Source: Chitinophagaceae bacterium (GTDB lineage Bacteria; Bacteroidota; Bacteroidia; Chitinophagales; Chitinophagaceae). Taken from it: a stretch of DNA of 42,594 bases. Positions 16,801-24,078 of the stretch are shown here, in pieces; positions within the stretch are counted from its first letter, which is position 1, and every line of letters starts with the position of its first letter. The position numbers and the translations under genes were made by a program. The DNA lies in the NCBI GenBank assembly GCA_025933935.1, contig JAICYZ010000006.1, positions 1 through 42,594 of the forward strand, read 5' to 3'. The notes beneath the pieces were generated by a model. It searched no databases. It worked only from the letters and a program-made list of their open reading frames with translations, and was not told where the DNA came from.

Positions 16801-17258
16801 AGTTGAATGATGAAGATATTAATAAAATCCAGGGCGGCGAATTTTTATTGAATGACGATTTTGAAAATAGAAAAGAAGAGCCTATTTTTATTTCCGCAGA
16901 GGATATTGAAGTTAGTACCAACGAGATTCCAGGGTTTGAAATAGCTGTAAAAGGAAATTTAACAGTTGCGCTGGACCTGATAATTTCAAGCGAATTGAAA
17001 AAGGAAGGTTTTGCACGGGAATTTATCAATCGGATTCAAAATATAAGAAAAGAAAGTAATTTGGAATTGACTGATAAAATACTGCTAAATATACAACAAA
17101 AAGACGGCATAGAAGGTATAATTACAGAATTTAATGAATATATTTGCGCCGAAATTTTGGCAGAAAAAATCGAGTTCGTTCCGAAAATTGAACAAGGAAC
17201 AATAATTGATGTCAATAACGACACTTTTACAGTAAATATTACTAAAAAAAGTATTTAA
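13863..17258 (+). CDS. ileS: Isoleucyl-tRNA synthetase, long (eukaryote-like) type
   Basis: The 1131-residue class I synthetase attaches isoleucine to tRNA-Ile in the cytoplasm. The HIGH-type motif reads GIHH within GPPSANGMPGIHHVISRT, and KGGWDTHGLPVELGVEK follows. The editing (CP1) domain includes FLAWTTTPWTLPSNLGL and GTGIVHTAPAFGADD. The KMSKS motif reads NKMSKRLGNV near residue 670. The C-terminus lacks the Cys-based zinc finger of the roughly 930-residue bacterial IleRS type and instead extends with a Lys/Glu-rich domain ending in a small beta domain. This is the long form common in Bacteroidetes and eukaryotes, a class that includes mupirocin-insensitive enzymes. The next gene begins 3 bp after the stop. 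Confidence 0.97.
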   Translation: MKQKYREYKQLNLTEIADGILKVWSEEKAFEKSVSNRNGKTPFVFYEGPPSANGMPGIHHVISRTLKDLVCRYKTMQGFQVKRKGGWDTHGLPVELGVEKLLGITKEDIGKSISVEEYNATCRREVLKFKDKWDQVTQKMGYWVDLKHPYITFENDYIETLWWILKELYKKGYLYESVSIQPYSPAAGTGLSSHELNQPGTYKDVKDTSATVMFKVNRNSKSEFLFESDESDDVFFLAWTTTPWTLPSNLGLTVGANIEYSLVNTFNPYTHLPIRVILASDLISNYFKPEAEILPLTDYKASDKLIPWEKVASFKGVNLEGLTYEQLMPFEANTLEKIRQITPGAEPFKVISGDFVTTEDGTGIVHTAPAFGADDFRVGKKNNLGILVLVDKEGKFINGVGEFSGRFVKDYKDDPHYQDVNVDISVKLKKENRAFRVEKHQHNYPHCWRTDKPIIYYPLDAWFIKTTAVKDRMVELNKTINWKPASTGTGRFGNWLENMVDWNLSRSRFWGTPLPIWRTDDQTEEKCIGSIDELKSEIKKSFDAGFLVNDKNASVDSRIDEMVSDLHKPFVDNIILVSCEGKPMKRVPDLIDVWFDSGAMPYAQWHFPFENKEEFAQNFPADFICEGVDQTRGWFYTLHALAVLLFDSVAYRNVVSNGLVLDKNGNKMSKRLGNVVDPFETLEVFGPDATRWYLITNASPWDSLKFDTEGIKEVQRKFFGTLYNTYQFFALYANLDGFTFNEKYIPVSERPEIDQWIISALNSLKKEVSKSLDDYEPTHAGRAVEYFLDEQLSNWYVRLCRRRFWKPADKDNPSAQKDKISAYQTLYECLETVSGLMAPIAPFFADWLFKNLNEVTGRINVSSVHLTDFPKADESLINEELEERMELAQNISSLILSLRKKVNIKVRQPLQKVIIPAIDTGFEEKVRLVEGIIKSETNIKEVEILPAHNDFIKKKAKANYKTLGKRLGGKMKGAADKIQQLNDEDINKIQGGEFLLNDDFENRKEEPIFISAEDIEVSTNEIPGFEIAVKGNLTVALDLIISSELKKEGFAREFINRIQNIRKESNLELTDKILLNIQQKDGIEGIITEFNEYICAEILAEKIEFVPKIEQGTIIDVNNDTFTVNITKKSI

Positions 17259-17260
17259 GT

Positions 17261-18295
17261 ATGGCTAAAAACATTAAAAAAGCAACAACCGTTGCGAAAA
17301 ATGCCAAAACAAAAAAAGCAGCCGGTAAAAAAACTACCGTTGCAAAAAAGGCAAGTCCGCCAAAAAAAGCGAATGTAAAGAAAGCTGCTTCTAAAGTAGC
17401 GTCGAAAAAGCCTGCTGCCAATACAAATGTAAAAAAAGCTGTACCAGGAAAAAAAGTGGCACCCGCCAAAAAAGCGGCACCTAAATTGAGTAAACAACTC
17501 AAATCATCTAACACTATTAAAAAACACGCTCCGGTTAAAAAAACTGCTAAGGCCGGGGAAAAAAAAGCAGTACCTAAAAAATTGGCTACCCCTAAAAAAA
17601 GCGCAGTGAAAAAGCCATCAACGGCTAAAGAAACGGCTTCAAAAAAAGATAAAACATTTTCAAAAAAAGAAACGACTACAAAAAATATCGTATCAAAACC
17701 GGATAAGCAGAAATCTGAAAAAGTAGCAGATAAACCAGTTCATGATCATAAAGCTGAATTGAAAAAAGCACTGGCAAAAGTGAAAGCGAAGACGAAAGAA
17801 GAAACTAAAAAATCAGACAAGCCATTTGTTATGCCGAAAACAAACACTGAAAAAGCACGGAAATATGAACCGGAATTCACGAAATCAGTGTTGGATCAAT
17901 CACAAACTGAAAACAGCGGTCCAACCATGCGGTACAGCGATAATGAACTGGTAGAATTCCGTGAATTAATTACCCGCAAATTAGAAACAGCTAAGAAGGA
18001 ATTGGGATACTTGCAAGGCCTTATTACCCGTAAAGATCAGATGGGTGGAGATGAAAGTGATAACCGCTACATGACAATGGAAGATGGCAGCCTTAGTATG
18101 GAAAGAGAACAGCTAAGCCAAATGGCCAGCCGTCAAATTACCTTCATAGATCATTTGGAAAAGGCATTGATGCGTATCGAAAACAAAACTTATGGAATTT
18201 GCCGGGTTACCGGAAAATTAATCGACAAAGCAAGATTAAGGGCTGTGCCTCACGCTACACTTTCTATTGAAGCAAAAATGGGCATTGCGCGTTAA
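17261..18295 (+). CDS. DksA/TraR-like protein with a long Lys/Ala-rich histone-H1-like N-terminus
   Basis: The 344-residue protein has two parts. Residues about 1-200 are low-complexity repeats of Lys, Ala, Pro, Thr and Val (for example VAKKASPPKKANVKKAASK), like histone H1 tails, which would bind DNA or RNA. Residues about 220-344 form a DksA/TraR-type domain: a helical pair (ELITRKLETAKKELGYLQGL) and a zinc-finger-shaped end, KTYGICRVTGKLIDKARLRA. Only one of the usual four Cys remains there; the others are Thr and Ser/Glu, so the zinc site is probably lost. DksA proteins act in the secondary channel of RNA polymerase. It starts 3 bp after ileS and is followed by a strong terminator. Loss of the finger makes the RNAP role uncertain. 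Confidence 0.82.
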   Translation: MAKNIKKATTVAKNAKTKKAAGKKTTVAKKASPPKKANVKKAASKVASKKPAANTNVKKAVPGKKVAPAKKAAPKLSKQLKSSNTIKKHAPVKKTAKAGEKKAVPKKLATPKKSAVKKPSTAKETASKKDKTFSKKETTTKNIVSKPDKQKSEKVADKPVHDHKAELKKALAKVKAKTKEETKKSDKPFVMPKTNTEKARKYEPEFTKSVLDQSQTENSGPTMRYSDNELVEFRELITRKLETAKKELGYLQGLITRKDQMGGDESDNRYMTMEDGSLSMEREQLSQMASRQITFIDHLEKALMRIENKTYGICRVTGKLIDKARLRAVPHATLSIEAKMGIAR

Positions 18296-18320
18296 ATTTT
18301 TACAACGTTTGTAAAACGGA

Positions 18321-18350
18321 AAGAACTGCTTTGCAGTTCTTTTTTTTTTT
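18321..18350 (+). terminator. Strong intrinsic terminator after the ileS-DksA-like unit
   Basis: A perfect 9-bp stem, AAGAACTGC (18321-18329) with GCAGTTCTT (18333-18341), has a 3-base loop and is followed by T up to 18350. It lies 25 bp after the DksA-like stop and ends the plus-strand operon. Confidence 0.9.
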
Positions 18351-18420
18351 GAAAAGAGTCAGTTGAATTGCAACAAACGGAATAAAGATTACTTGATATT
18401 AGGCGTAGCAATTTAGCCAC

Positions 18421-19119
18421 TCATTGAGACGTCATCGCCAGGGCAGCAACACTCAGTTTTACATTTTTTATTTTTAAGATTTCCGTAGCGCATGCGTCGA
18501 TTGTGGCGCCGGTTGTAATCACATCGTCTACCAATAAAATATGTTTTCCGGTTAATTCATCAGGAAAATTTACGTGGAAAATATTTTCAACATTTTTCCA
18601 TCTTTCCAGGCGGTGCTTCTTCGTTTGTGTTTCTGTAAATACCTTCCTGATTACATTGTTTTTTATGACAGGTTTGCCGATAATTTCTGAAATGCCGCGG
18701 CAAAGAATTTCGGATTGATTATAACCACGCATCTTTTCTTTCTTTTCAAACAAAGGAAGCGGGATAATCACATCTACATGGAACCTGTTGCTGTTGAGTA
18801 AACTTTTTCCTACGAGGTTCCCCAAAAAATAGCCGGCTTGTTTATTTCCTTTATATTTTAATTCGTGAACGATATTTTGAATAATAGATTCCTTTGAAAA
18901 ATAGAACTGGCTCATGGCAGATACAAGTCCAATCCTTCCCCAGAATTTTTTTTCTAATGGATTGTTTGCATGTTGTGCAAAATTGGTATGAGGCAGGTCG
19001 TCGAAGCATTGTAGGCACAAAAAATTTTCTTTATCAATCACATCACTTCCGCATCCGATACAATTATGCGGATAAAATAAATGAAAAAGCGGCGAGTTTG
19101 CAAAGAAAGATGTAAACAA
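18421..19119 (-). CDS. comF: ComF family phosphoribosyltransferase-like protein
   Basis: The 232-residue protein starts with a four-Cys zinc finger, NCIGCGSDVI and LCLQCFDDLP (Cys20, 23, 35, 38). It has the phosphoribosyltransferase motif HILLVDDVITTGATIDACA near residue 197, where the paired Asp and TTGAT loop bind PRPP. ComF/GntX proteins take part in DNA uptake during natural transformation, downstream of entry, although the phosphoribosyl reaction is unproven. DprA, another transformation protein, is encoded at 26466-27566. It lies 65 bp after ribD on the same strand and may share its transcript. The length is normal for the family. Confidence 0.9.
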   Translation of the reverse strand: MFTSFFANSPLFHLFYPHNCIGCGSDVIDKENFLCLQCFDDLPHTNFAQHANNPLEKKFWGRIGLVSAMSQFYFSKESIIQNIVHELKYKGNKQAGYFLGNLVGKSLLNSNRFHVDVIIPLPLFEKKEKMRGYNQSEILCRGISEIIGKPVIKNNVIRKVFTETQTKKHRLERWKNVENIFHVNFPDELTGKHILLVDDVITTGATIDACATEILKIKNVKLSVAALAMTSQ

Positions 19120-19184
19120 TGTTTTTGGTCCTGCTCCTTTAAAATGATTATGAAATAAAGTGAAACGCTAAATACGAATATAGT

Positions 19185-20240
19185 TTATTTGTTGTTTTGC
19201 TGAATACAATTTTCGTAATATGAAATAGAATCATCAAAAATAGTTTCGTGTTTTGACCACGAAAATTTTTTCATATCAGGCGCCGCAGTTCCATTTTCAA
19301 TAACCACGTTTTGGTTGGTAATAACTCTTGCTTCATCCCATAAACCTGAATCAATAAAGGATTGCAGCGTTTTTGCACCGCCTTCTACTAATACGCTTTG
19401 AATGTTTAATTTATAAAGAGATAGCAACATTTCCTGGAAAAAGTTATCCTTTTCTACTTTGATGAAACGAATATTGCCTTCAACAGCGTTTTTTACAAGA
19501 TTGAAAATGACTGTATTTGCTTCTTTGCTGAACAAATTTGCTGATGATGGCAATTTTAATTCTTTATCTATTACGATTCTCACCGGATTATTCCCTTTCC
19601 AGAATCTTGTTGTGAGCGACGGGTTGTCCTTTAAACCAGTATTTGTTCCAACCAAAATCGCTGATTCCTCGCTACGCCATTTATGCACAAGGCGGTTGCT
19701 GTAATCGTTGCTAATCAAAATTCTTTCATTATCATTCGCGCCAATCTTTCCATTGATACTTTGCGCCCATTTTAAAATAATATAAGGCCTTTGCTTTTGG
19801 TGAAAAGTAAAAAAGCGTTTGTTTAATTCTTTGCATTCTTTTTCCAGAACTCCTGTAATTACTTCTACGTCTGCATTTTGCAACTTTTCAATTCCTTTTC
19901 CCGCTACTTCTTTATAAATATCCTGGCAACCAATTACTACTTTTTTTATTTTATTTTTAATGATCAAATCAGCGCAGGGCGGTGTTTTTCCATGATGCGC
20001 ACAAGGTTCAAGAGAAACATAGATCGTACTTTTTTCGATTAAGGATTTTGCCTTTTTGTCTACATTATTAATACAATTTACTTCTGCATGCGCTTCGCCA
20101 TATTTCTGATGATAACCTTCGCCAATAATTTTATTTTGATAAACGAGCACAGCGCCAACCATAGGATTTGGTGCGACATCACCAGCGCCCATCTTCGCAA
20201 GTTGAATGCATCGGATCATATATTTTTCAGCAACGTTCAC
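19185..20240 (-). CDS. ribD: Bifunctional riboflavin biosynthesis deaminase/reductase RibD
   Basis: The 351-residue protein has an N-terminal deaminase domain with the zinc site HAEVNCI (His51, Glu53) and EPCAHHGKTPPCADLI (Cys80, Cys89). A C-terminal reductase domain starts at about residue 150, with RPYIILKWAQSINGKIG and VLVEGGAKTLQSFIDSGLWDE. It deaminates the pyrimidine product of GTP cyclohydrolase II and then reduces its ribose with NADPH, two steps of riboflavin synthesis in the cytoplasm. The gene faces prmC across a 50-bp divergent spacer and is followed by comF. No FMN riboswitch is visible upstream, so regulation is not shown. Confidence 0.95.
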   Translation of the reverse strand: MNVAEKYMIRCIQLAKMGAGDVAPNPMVGAVLVYQNKIIGEGYHQKYGEAHAEVNCINNVDKKAKSLIEKSTIYVSLEPCAHHGKTPPCADLIIKNKIKKVVIGCQDIYKEVAGKGIEKLQNADVEVITGVLEKECKELNKRFFTFHQKQRPYIILKWAQSINGKIGANDNERILISNDYSNRLVHKWRSEESAILVGTNTGLKDNPSLTTRFWKGNNPVRIVIDKELKLPSSANLFSKEANTVIFNLVKNAVEGNIRFIKVEKDNFFQEMLLSLYKLNIQSVLVEGGAKTLQSFIDSGLWDEARVITNQNVVIENGTAAPDMKKFSWSKHETIFDDSISYYENCIQQNNK

Positions 20241-20290
20241 CGGGTTATTTTTTAAATGCTTTACTTCACAAAATAATTAAGTTTGCGCGA

Positions 20291-21151
20291 ATGACAACAG
20301 GTGAAATTTATAATGATTTTAAAAGCAAACTAAAAACAATCTATGATGATCGGGAAGCTGAAAATATTGCAGATTGGGTTTTTGAAAATGTAACCCATTT
20401 ACAAAAATGGCAAAGGAGGGAAAATCAAAATAGACAATTGCCGAAAGCTGAGTATGAAAAATTAAAAAAGTATCTTGAAGATTTGCTCAAAGACAAGCCG
20501 GTACAATATGTTTTAAATGAAGTATGGTTTTATAAAACGAAGTTTTATGTGAATGAAAACGTTTTGATCCCACGGCCGGAAACGGAAGAATTGGTGCAAT
20601 GGATTGTCAGCGATTTTAAAAAAGAAAAATACAGTGAATCAATAAATATTATTGATATTGGAACGGGCAGCGGTTGCATTCCCATATCACTAAAAAAAGA
20701 GTTGGTCAAAACCACCATAACCGCGATTGATATAAGTAGAAAAGCATTGATGGTAGCGAAAAAAAATGCCGTAGAATTGGATGCAAAGATTGATTTTTTT
20801 CAAATTGATTTTTTAAAAGAAAATGAGGCAGAAATGCTTTCACAATATGATATCATTGTCAGTAATCCACCTTATATTCCTGTGAGCGAGAAAGAAATTC
20901 TTGCAAAAAATGTCACCGAGTTTGAACCGGAAATTGCCTTATTTGTAAAAGATAATGATCCTTTTATTTTTTATAAAAAGATTGTTGATTTTGCGGCGAG
21001 CCATCTAAAAGAAAATGGGAAAATCTATGTAGAAGTGCATGAGGAATATGCAGCTGAAGTGAAGAATATTTTTGATAAAGCAGGGTTTGCTTCAGAAGTA
21101 AAAAATGATATCTATGGCAAGGAAAGAATGATTCGAGGCGTGAGGGTTTAG
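20291..21151 (+). CDS. prmC: Peptide chain release factor N5-glutamine methyltransferase
   Basis: I use the ATG at 20291 because an upstream in-frame start at 20168 lies inside ribD. The 286-residue protein has the SAM-binding motif IIDIGTGSGCIPIS (about 120-133) and the catalytic SNPPYIPVSE (NPPY at 192-195) that binds the glutamine side chain. PrmC methylates the GGQ glutamine of RF1 and RF2 and so speeds translation termination. The N-terminal helical domain (residues 1-90, with VLIPRPETEELVQW just after) is typical. A TAAGTTTG sequence at 20278-20285 just before the start could be a -7 box with a near-leaderless start, but this is weak. Confidence 0.95.
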   Translation: MTTGEIYNDFKSKLKTIYDDREAENIADWVFENVTHLQKWQRRENQNRQLPKAEYEKLKKYLEDLLKDKPVQYVLNEVWFYKTKFYVNENVLIPRPETEELVQWIVSDFKKEKYSESINIIDIGTGSGCIPISLKKELVKTTITAIDISRKALMVAKKNAVELDAKIDFFQIDFLKENEAEMLSQYDIIVSNPPYIPVSEKEILAKNVTEFEPEIALFVKDNDPFIFYKKIVDFAASHLKENGKIYVEVHEEYAAEVKNIFDKAGFASEVKNDIYGKERMIRGVRV

Positions 21152-21191
21152 ATTGCTGAATGGCTGCAATGTTTATTGTTGAATTGTTGGG

Positions 21192-21215
21192 AACAATATA
21201 ACAATATAGCAATAT
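21192..21215. repeat. Three tandem octamers between convergent prmC and exbD-like genes
   Basis: AACAATAT, AACAATAT and AGCAATAT lie head to tail, followed by CGCTATTG, which can pair back with the last units to form a hairpin (TAGC/GCTA plus CAA/TTG). The position between two convergent 3' ends suits a weak bidirectional terminator or a minisatellite-like slip region. Confidence 0.5.
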
Positions 21216-21225
21216 CGCTATTGCC

Positions 21226-21627
21226 TTATTCCTTCACAGAAGCTGAAGTGGTCGCACCTAATTTTTTAGCCACCTGCATAATCCGAACGATGTCGCCCCA
21301 GTCTACCAACGAATCCGCGTTGATTACGACCGCCGGTTTTATCAGGCTATCACCAACTGGCAATCTCGATCTTAGAATTGATTCCAATGAATCAAACTGA
21401 ATTCGTTGCTGCCCGATGAAAAGTTCTTTTTCTTTATTAATGCTAACAATCACGCTTTGCTTGGCTTTCGTATCACTCGTTGCACGCGGATTGTTCATTT
21501 TGATCACATTCGGGTTGGCCATCGTTGAAATAATCAAAAAGAAGAACATCAAAATGAACAGAATATCATTCAACGGTCCGGTATCCAGTTCAGTATCATC
21601 GTTTTTAAATCTTTTTCTGATGCTCAT
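21226..21627 (-). CDS. ExbD/TolR family biopolymer transport protein
   Basis: The 133-residue protein has a short cytoplasmic N-terminus, one transmembrane helix (NDILFILMFFFLIISTM, residues about 19-35, with the Asp expected of ExbD/TolR near its start) and a periplasmic domain that ends VAKKLGATTSASVKE. It pairs with the ExbB/TolQ protein encoded 44 bp upstream to form a proton-driven motor that energises TonB-type or Tol-type envelope processes. The window also has a TonB-dependent receptor, but there is no evidence that this pair is specific for it. No TonB gene is adjacent. Confidence 0.9.
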   Translation of the reverse strand: MSIRKRFKNDDTELDTGPLNDILFILMFFFLIISTMANPNVIKMNNPRATSDTKAKQSVIVSINKEKELFIGQQRIQFDSLESILRSRLPVGDSLIKPAVVINADSLVDWGDIVRIMQVAKKLGATTSASVKE

Positions 21628-21671
21628 TTCTTAAATCTTAAGTGATAGATCATAAATCAGTAAAGCCTGCT

Positions 21672-22346
21672 TTATCTTGTTGGTTCCTGCAAAATATCGA
21701 CAAATTCTGCACTGGCAATTTCCATTTTGTTTTCAATCCGGTTTATTTGTGCAGCAAGATAACTGTGACCAATGTAAGCGAGGATACCAATAATTAATCC
21801 GGTAGCTGAAGTGATCATTTTAATGTAAATACCATCAGCGATTGTGTTGGGCGTATATTCTGTACTGGCAGCGATTCCTTTGAAAAGCGCGAGCATACCA
21901 ATGATCGTTCCGAGGAAGCCAAACAAGGGAGCAATTCGGGCTACAATAGAAATAATTGAAAGATTCTTTTCTAACTTATATAATTCCAGGGCACCAACGT
22001 TATCCATACTTTTTTCAATGGCATCAATTGGTTTGCCGATTCTTTGAATTCCTTTATCTATGATTCTTGCAATAGGGTTTTCATTATTTTTAGAAAAACT
22101 TCTGGAAGCAGCAACATTTCCGCTTACAATGTGGTCGCGGATAATGCGCATAAAATTATCGTCAATTTTTGAAACTTTTTTGATAACGATCAATCTTTCA
22201 AAAAAGAAATAAAGCGCAATAACAAACAGGATTGCGAGTGGAACCATAATAATGCCTCCGCTTACAAGAGTATCCCATAAGCTTTGGGTTTTAGGAGCAG
22301 TGTGGGTAATAGCGCTTGAATCGATCTGCAGAAAAAATAAGTCCAT
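21672..22346 (-). CDS. MotA/TolQ/ExbB proton channel family protein
   Basis: The 224-residue protein has three hydrophobic segments: GIIMVPLAILFVIALYFFF (about 30-48), IVARIAPLFGFLGTIIGMLA (about 135-155) and TGLIIGILAYIGHSYLAA (about 183-200). The LFGFLGTIIGM stretch is the hallmark of the ExbB/TolQ channel. Together with the ExbD-like protein downstream it forms an inner-membrane proton channel that drives outer-membrane import or envelope upkeep. The two genes are 44 bp apart, surely one operon. A TACATTTG box 17 bp before the start is a likely promoter element. Confidence 0.92.
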   Translation of the reverse strand: MDLFFLQIDSSAITHTAPKTQSLWDTLVSGGIIMVPLAILFVIALYFFFERLIVIKKVSKIDDNFMRIIRDHIVSGNVAASRSFSKNNENPIARIIDKGIQRIGKPIDAIEKSMDNVGALELYKLEKNLSIISIVARIAPLFGFLGTIIGMLALFKGIAASTEYTPNTIADGIYIKMITSATGLIIGILAYIGHSYLAAQINRIENKMEIASAEFVDILQEPTR

Positions 22347-22362
22347 TTAAATTGGTTTGGAA

Positions 22363-22370
22363 CAAATGTA
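22363..22370 (-). promoter_or_regulatory. Probable -7 box (TACATTTG) of the ExbB/ExbD operon
   Basis: On the minus strand TACATTTG matches the TAnnTTTG consensus 16 bp upstream of the ATG at 22346. A -33 TTG at the expected distance is absent. The same octamer precedes the MarC gene and the cobalamin riboswitch in this window. Confidence 0.45.
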
Positions 22371-22570
22371 AAAAGTAATTTGATAAATGTGCAGTGGTAA
22401 AAAAGGAAATTAAAACTTTAACGAAAATGTTAAGGTCTGTGCTTGAAGCAAGAATTGAGTTGCATATTAATTTTGATCTTGCAAGTTCTTCAATGAAAAA
22501 GGCATGTTCTTTGGCAAAAAGAAAGGCTGAAAAAGAATGAAACTTTAATGAAGTTGTTCTTCGATATTTG

Positions 22571-23818
22571 CTACGATTTCTCTTCCCATATCATGCACAA
22601 ATGGACAATCGTTTCTGCGGATTTAGCCATATCATTGACGCCAATCCACTCTAATTTTGAATGGATTCCATGCATTCCGGTAAAAAGATTCGGGCAAGGC
22701 AAACCCATATAACTAAGCCGGCTTCCGTCTGTGCCGCCACGGATACTTTCTGTTGTTACTTCAAGCCCTGCACGGGTAATGGCTTCTGCTGCGTATTGCA
22801 CTACTTCCGGATTTTTATCCAGAACCTTTTTCATGTTGCGATATTGTTCGCGAATTGAAATTTCGACGGAAGCTCCTTTATAATGGTTGACCACATCTTC
22901 AGCTATTTTTTTTAATCTTTCGCCATGCTGTTTTAATTTTTCATCATCAAAATCTCTTAAGATAAATTCAAGCGTGGCTCTTTCTGCAATTCCCTCAAAG
23001 CGAACCGGGTGAACGAAACCTTCTTTTTTTTCCGTTGCTTCAGGTGCCCATTCATTCGTTGGCAAGGCGTGTAAAATTTCCGCGCCTACTTTCAATGCAT
23101 TTACTAATTTATTTTTTGCATAACCAGGATGAGAGATAACACCATGAATGATTATTGTTGCTCCATCCGCACTGAATGTTTCGTCTTCCAGGCTACCGGC
23201 TTCGCCGCCATCTAAAGTGTAACCAAATTGAGCACCTAATTTTTCCATATCAACTTTTGCAGTTCCCTCACCTATTTCCTCATCCGGCGTAAAGAGTATT
23301 TTTATTTCTCCATGGTTTATTTCCGGATGAGCCATTAAATATTCTGCGGCCTGCATAATAACAGAAACGCCGCTTTTATCATCAGCACCAAGCAAAGTGT
23401 TTCCGCTGGCGGTGATGATGTCGCCGCCAATTTGTGTTTTTAAATACGGATAAACAATGGCCGATAAAACCTGACTTTTATCGTCGGGCAAAACAATATC
23501 TGCGGCATCATAATTTTTATGCAATATCGGTTTTACATTCGTTCCGCTGCAATCCGGCGCGGTATCTACATGACTGCAAAAACAAATAACAGGAACATCC
23601 TTTTTTGTATTTGAAGGAATTGTTGCATAAACATAACCATAAGCGTCCATTTCCGCATCCGATATTCCCATTTGTTTTAATTCATCCACCAGAATTTTGC
23701 TTAGATCTTTTTGCTTTTCTGTAGATGGGTGCGTGCCGCTTTGCGGATCGCTTTGCGTATCAATTTGTACATAACGCATGAAGCGGTTCGCAATATCGTT
23801 CTTGTTAATTTCAATCAT
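22571..23818 (-). CDS. pepT: Peptidase T (tripeptide aminopeptidase)
   Basis: The 415-residue M20 family enzyme removes N-terminal residues from tripeptides in the cytoplasm. Metal-site motifs are in order: ICFCSHVDTAPDCSG (His and Asp near residue 80), LLGADDKSGVSVIMQAAEYL (bridging Asp near 143), LFTPDEEIGEG (catalytic Glu pair near 176) and FTGMHGIHSKLEWI near the end with the last His ligand. The dimerisation domain sits in residues about 210-320. Length and motif order match PepT closely. It is a monocistronic gene; 223 bp separate its stop from the ExbB start region. Confidence 0.95.
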   Translation of the reverse strand: MIEINKNDIANRFMRYVQIDTQSDPQSGTHPSTEKQKDLSKILVDELKQMGISDAEMDAYGYVYATIPSNTKKDVPVICFCSHVDTAPDCSGTNVKPILHKNYDAADIVLPDDKSQVLSAIVYPYLKTQIGGDIITASGNTLLGADDKSGVSVIMQAAEYLMAHPEINHGEIKILFTPDEEIGEGTAKVDMEKLGAQFGYTLDGGEAGSLEDETFSADGATIIIHGVISHPGYAKNKLVNALKVGAEILHALPTNEWAPEATEKKEGFVHPVRFEGIAERATLEFILRDFDDEKLKQHGERLKKIAEDVVNHYKGASVEISIREQYRNMKKVLDKNPEVVQYAAEAITRAGLEVTTESIRGGTDGSRLSYMGLPCPNLFTGMHGIHSKLEWIGVNDMAKSAETIVHLCMIWEEKS

Positions 23819-24078
23819 TATAAGTAAATTTTACTGGTGAAAAACGAGAATTGAATGAATCATCTTTTTCAGGAATAGCTAATGATCCAAAATTAGAATT
23901 ATCTGATAATTATTGAGCTAATTTTTAAAAACAACTTTTTTTGAATGCAGCACAGCGGTAAACGAAAAAATAACCGGTATTCTCATTTACTTCATTGTAA
24001 AAACAATAACACAACTTAATAGTTCAATTAAATAATTTCATACGAAATTCGTTTCTTCGATAAAAGACAAGCCCTCAA

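Noticed and set aside
17242-17514. Long hydrophobic minus-strand frames opposite the Lys/Ala-rich gene
   Set aside because: They are the antisense of AAA/GCA-rich codons, which reads as Phe/Cys/Ala; no start context or homology.
22427-22540. 37-codon plus-strand frame between the ExbB and pepT genes
   Set aside because: No recognisable family and no ribosome binding site; the composition is compatible with chance. It could be a remnant, but nothing supports that.
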